Assembly (NCBI RefSeq): GCF_010093045.1
Contig: NZ_CP048115.1
Location: 3,782,001-3,846,000 of the forward strand
Direction: 5' to 3'
Source of the DNA: Mucilaginibacter sp. 14171R-50
Lineage (GTDB): Bacteria > Bacteroidota > Bacteroidia > Sphingobacteriales > Sphingobacteriaceae
Length of the DNA stretch: 64,000 bases
Shown here: piece after piece, positions 62,767 to 64,000 of the stretch
Layout of the letters: each line of letters begins with the position of its first letter
How positions within the stretch are numbered: the first letter of the stretch is position 1
Made by a program: the position numbers and the translations under genes
The notes under the pieces: model-generated
The model's input: the letters and a program-made list of their open reading frames with translations, nothing else
Told to the model about the DNA's origin: nothing
The model's database searches: none

Positions 62767-63582
62767 ATGGAAACACAGCAACATATAGCCATTTTGGGCA
62801 GTGGTAATATTGGCCTCGCATTGGCAAAAGGATTAGTTAAGGCAGGTATTTTTACCCCGCAGCAAATTACCCTTACCCGCCGTAACGTGGCGGCACTGGC
62901 CGGCCTGGCAGCCGAGGGTTATAATGTTACGGCCAATAACGCCGAGGCGGTTACTAAAGCGGATATCGTGGTATTGGCAATTTTGCCCCAGCAATTAAAC
63001 AAATTGCTTGATGAGATAAAGCCTGCCGCCAGCCAAAGTAAGCATTTGCTGATATCGGTGGTATCGGGTGTGAGTTGCCATGACATTCGCAGCCAGCTCG
63101 GTTTAGATGTGCAGGTGATCCGCGCCATGCCGAACACGGCCATAGCTATTGGCCACAGCATGACGTGTGTTGCTACCGATAATGCGTCATCGGCCAACAT
63201 CAGCCTGGTTTTGTCGTTATTTGATACAGTAGGCGTAAGCATCCAGATAAACGAAGAATTGATGACATCAGCAACGGCATTGTGCGCATGTGGTATCGCA
63301 TTTTTTCTGAGATCTATCCGCGCGGCTTCACAAGGCGGCACCGAAATAGGCTTCCACGCGCACGACGCCCTCAAAATGGCGGCCCAAACGGCCAAAGGAG
63401 CCGCGGACCTGCTATTGCAGCTGGCATCGCATCCCGAGCAGGAAATTGATAAGGTGACATCGCCTAAAGGCTGTACTATTGCGGGCCTCAACGAAATGGA
63501 ACACAACGGCTTTAGCTCGGCCATGATAAAAGGTATAAAACTGTCGGCAGAGAAAGCCGGCGCGCTTTATAAAAGCGAATAA
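62767..63582 (+). CDS. proC: Pyrroline-5-carboxylate reductase
   Basis: A 271-residue ProC: NADPH motif ILGSGNIGLALAKGL, VRAMPNTAIAIGHSMT-type segment with Pro-Asn, and C-terminal TSPKGCTIAGLNEME. It makes proline. It starts nine bases after argB, so both glutamate-derived pathways share a transcript. Confidence 0.96.
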   Translation: METQQHIAILGSGNIGLALAKGLVKAGIFTPQQITLTRRNVAALAGLAAEGYNVTANNAEAVTKADIVVLAILPQQLNKLLDEIKPAASQSKHLLISVVSGVSCHDIRSQLGLDVQVIRAMPNTAIAIGHSMTCVATDNASSANISLVLSLFDTVGVSIQINEELMTSATALCACGIAFFLRSIRAASQGGTEIGFHAHDALKMAAQTAKGAADLLLQLASHPEQEIDKVTSPKGCTIAGLNEMEHNGFSSAMIKGIKLSAEKAGALYKSE

Positions 63583-63601
63583 ATAAACATCACACCAACA
63601 A

Positions 63602-64000
63602 ATGCATATGAAGTCAGGCAGTATTTTAAAAAGCGTATTTTTAATTGGGGCTTTTTTACTTTGTGCGTTTAAACTTTTGCCACCCCACAAGGCAAACATC
63701 GTATTTATTGGCGATAGCATAACCTTTGGCTCAAACACCGCCGAACTGCAGCCCTCTGTATATGCTTTGGATTACCTGGTGAAAAAAAAGGGCATTATGG
63801 TAACACAAAGCAACCAGGGTGTGAGCGGACACACTACGCTTGATTTTTTGCCCGGGGAGCAGGATTTTGATAATACCATTAAGGCTGCCGATGTATTTTA
63901 CAGAGATACAGCAGCGCAACTGATATTTTCAATAATGCTCGGGACTAACGACAGTGCCATGCAAGGTACCCACGGGGCGCCGGTATCGCCGGTACAATAC
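63602..64000 (+). CDS. SGNH/GDSL hydrolase, 5' part (runs off the right edge)
   Basis: The first 133 codons are visible. After a signal-like N-terminus (VFLIGAFLLCAF) comes the GDS block FIGDSITFGSNT with the nucleophile Ser, later LGTNDSA (block III with Asn). The fold is that of secreted SGNH esterases; in this phylum many are carbohydrate acetylesterases. ATG at 63602 or 63608 are both possible. Confidence 0.85.
   Translation, partial: MHMKSGSILKSVFLIGAFLLCAFKLLPPHKANIVFIGDSITFGSNTAELQPSVYALDYLVKKKGIMVTQSNQGVSGHTTLDFLPGEQDFDNTIKAADVFYRDTAAQLIFSIMLGTNDSAMQGTHGAPVSPVQY

Overview
The window looks like ordinary chromosome from a Bacteroidota species of the Sphingobacteriaceae, close to Mucilaginibacter or Pedobacter. 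The evidence is Bacteroidota-type promoters (TAnnTTTG at -7, sometimes TTTG about 21 bases upstream), no Shine-Dalgarno-like leaders, many lipoproteins, a long signal peptidase I, GH92 and GH1 glycosidases, a DUF5690 transporter, and the Bacteroidota set of arginine genes with a succinylornithine-type carbamoyltransferase. There is no prophage, CRISPR array, tRNA or rRNA. The only RNA gene is RNase P RNA.

Layout. 1-7.5 kb: edge of a gene that may be folB, a glutaryl-CoA dehydrogenase, a TPR lipoprotein histidine kinase, a GH1 beta-glucosidase, and a DinB/lipoprotein/SCO1/cytochrome c operon. 7.5-13.4 kb: rnpB, an NtrC-like regulator, a BLUF photoreceptor, a DUF5690 transporter, a DEAD-box helicase and an exported DinB protein. 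13.5-23.8 kb: a clan GH-A glycosidase, lepA, folD, DUF3820, an MBL hydrolase, an aldo/keto reductase, a repeat-rich secreted protein, a PQQ-type sugar dehydrogenase and a TPR protein. 23.8-24.6 kb: a hairpin-rich non-coding repeat. 24.6-35.7 kb: a three-gene ABC importer, a methionine aminotransferase with an omega-amidase (methionine salvage), a GH92 mannosidase, TfoX, a PhyH dioxygenase and a heavy-metal pair (HMA-AraC regulator plus HMA-MauE membrane protein).

35.7-44.4 kb is one leftward operon for a MacAB/TolC-type tripartite ABC exporter with its own two-component system. The regulator is of the sigma-54 class. The operon is preceded by a sigma-54 -24/-12 promoter and an upstream 20-bp inverted repeat, so autoregulation is predicted. 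44.5-51.5 kb: lepB, an antitoxin with a frameshifted RelE-type toxin, glycosyltransferase and LpxL acyltransferase, WbqC, CorA and acyltransferase-3.

51.8-58.2 kb is the arginine operon: GNAT acyltransferase, four-helix-bundle protein, argG, cupin, argC, argD, and N-succinylornithine carbamoyltransferase. A 41-codon reading frame ending in clustered rare arginine codons precedes it, followed by alternative hairpins, which suggests translational attenuation. argB and proC lie at 62-63.6 kb beyond a PaiB protein, a Na+/H+ antiporter and an NDH-2. A GDSL hydrolase runs off the right edge.

The most unusual feature is short interspersed repeats. A GC-rich pair of inverted arms about 50 bases apart occurs three times at gene junctions, twice reading through in frame into ArgG, cupin and ArgC termini. 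A second family rich in AAAGC flanks the four-helix-bundle gene and fills the argC-argD junction.
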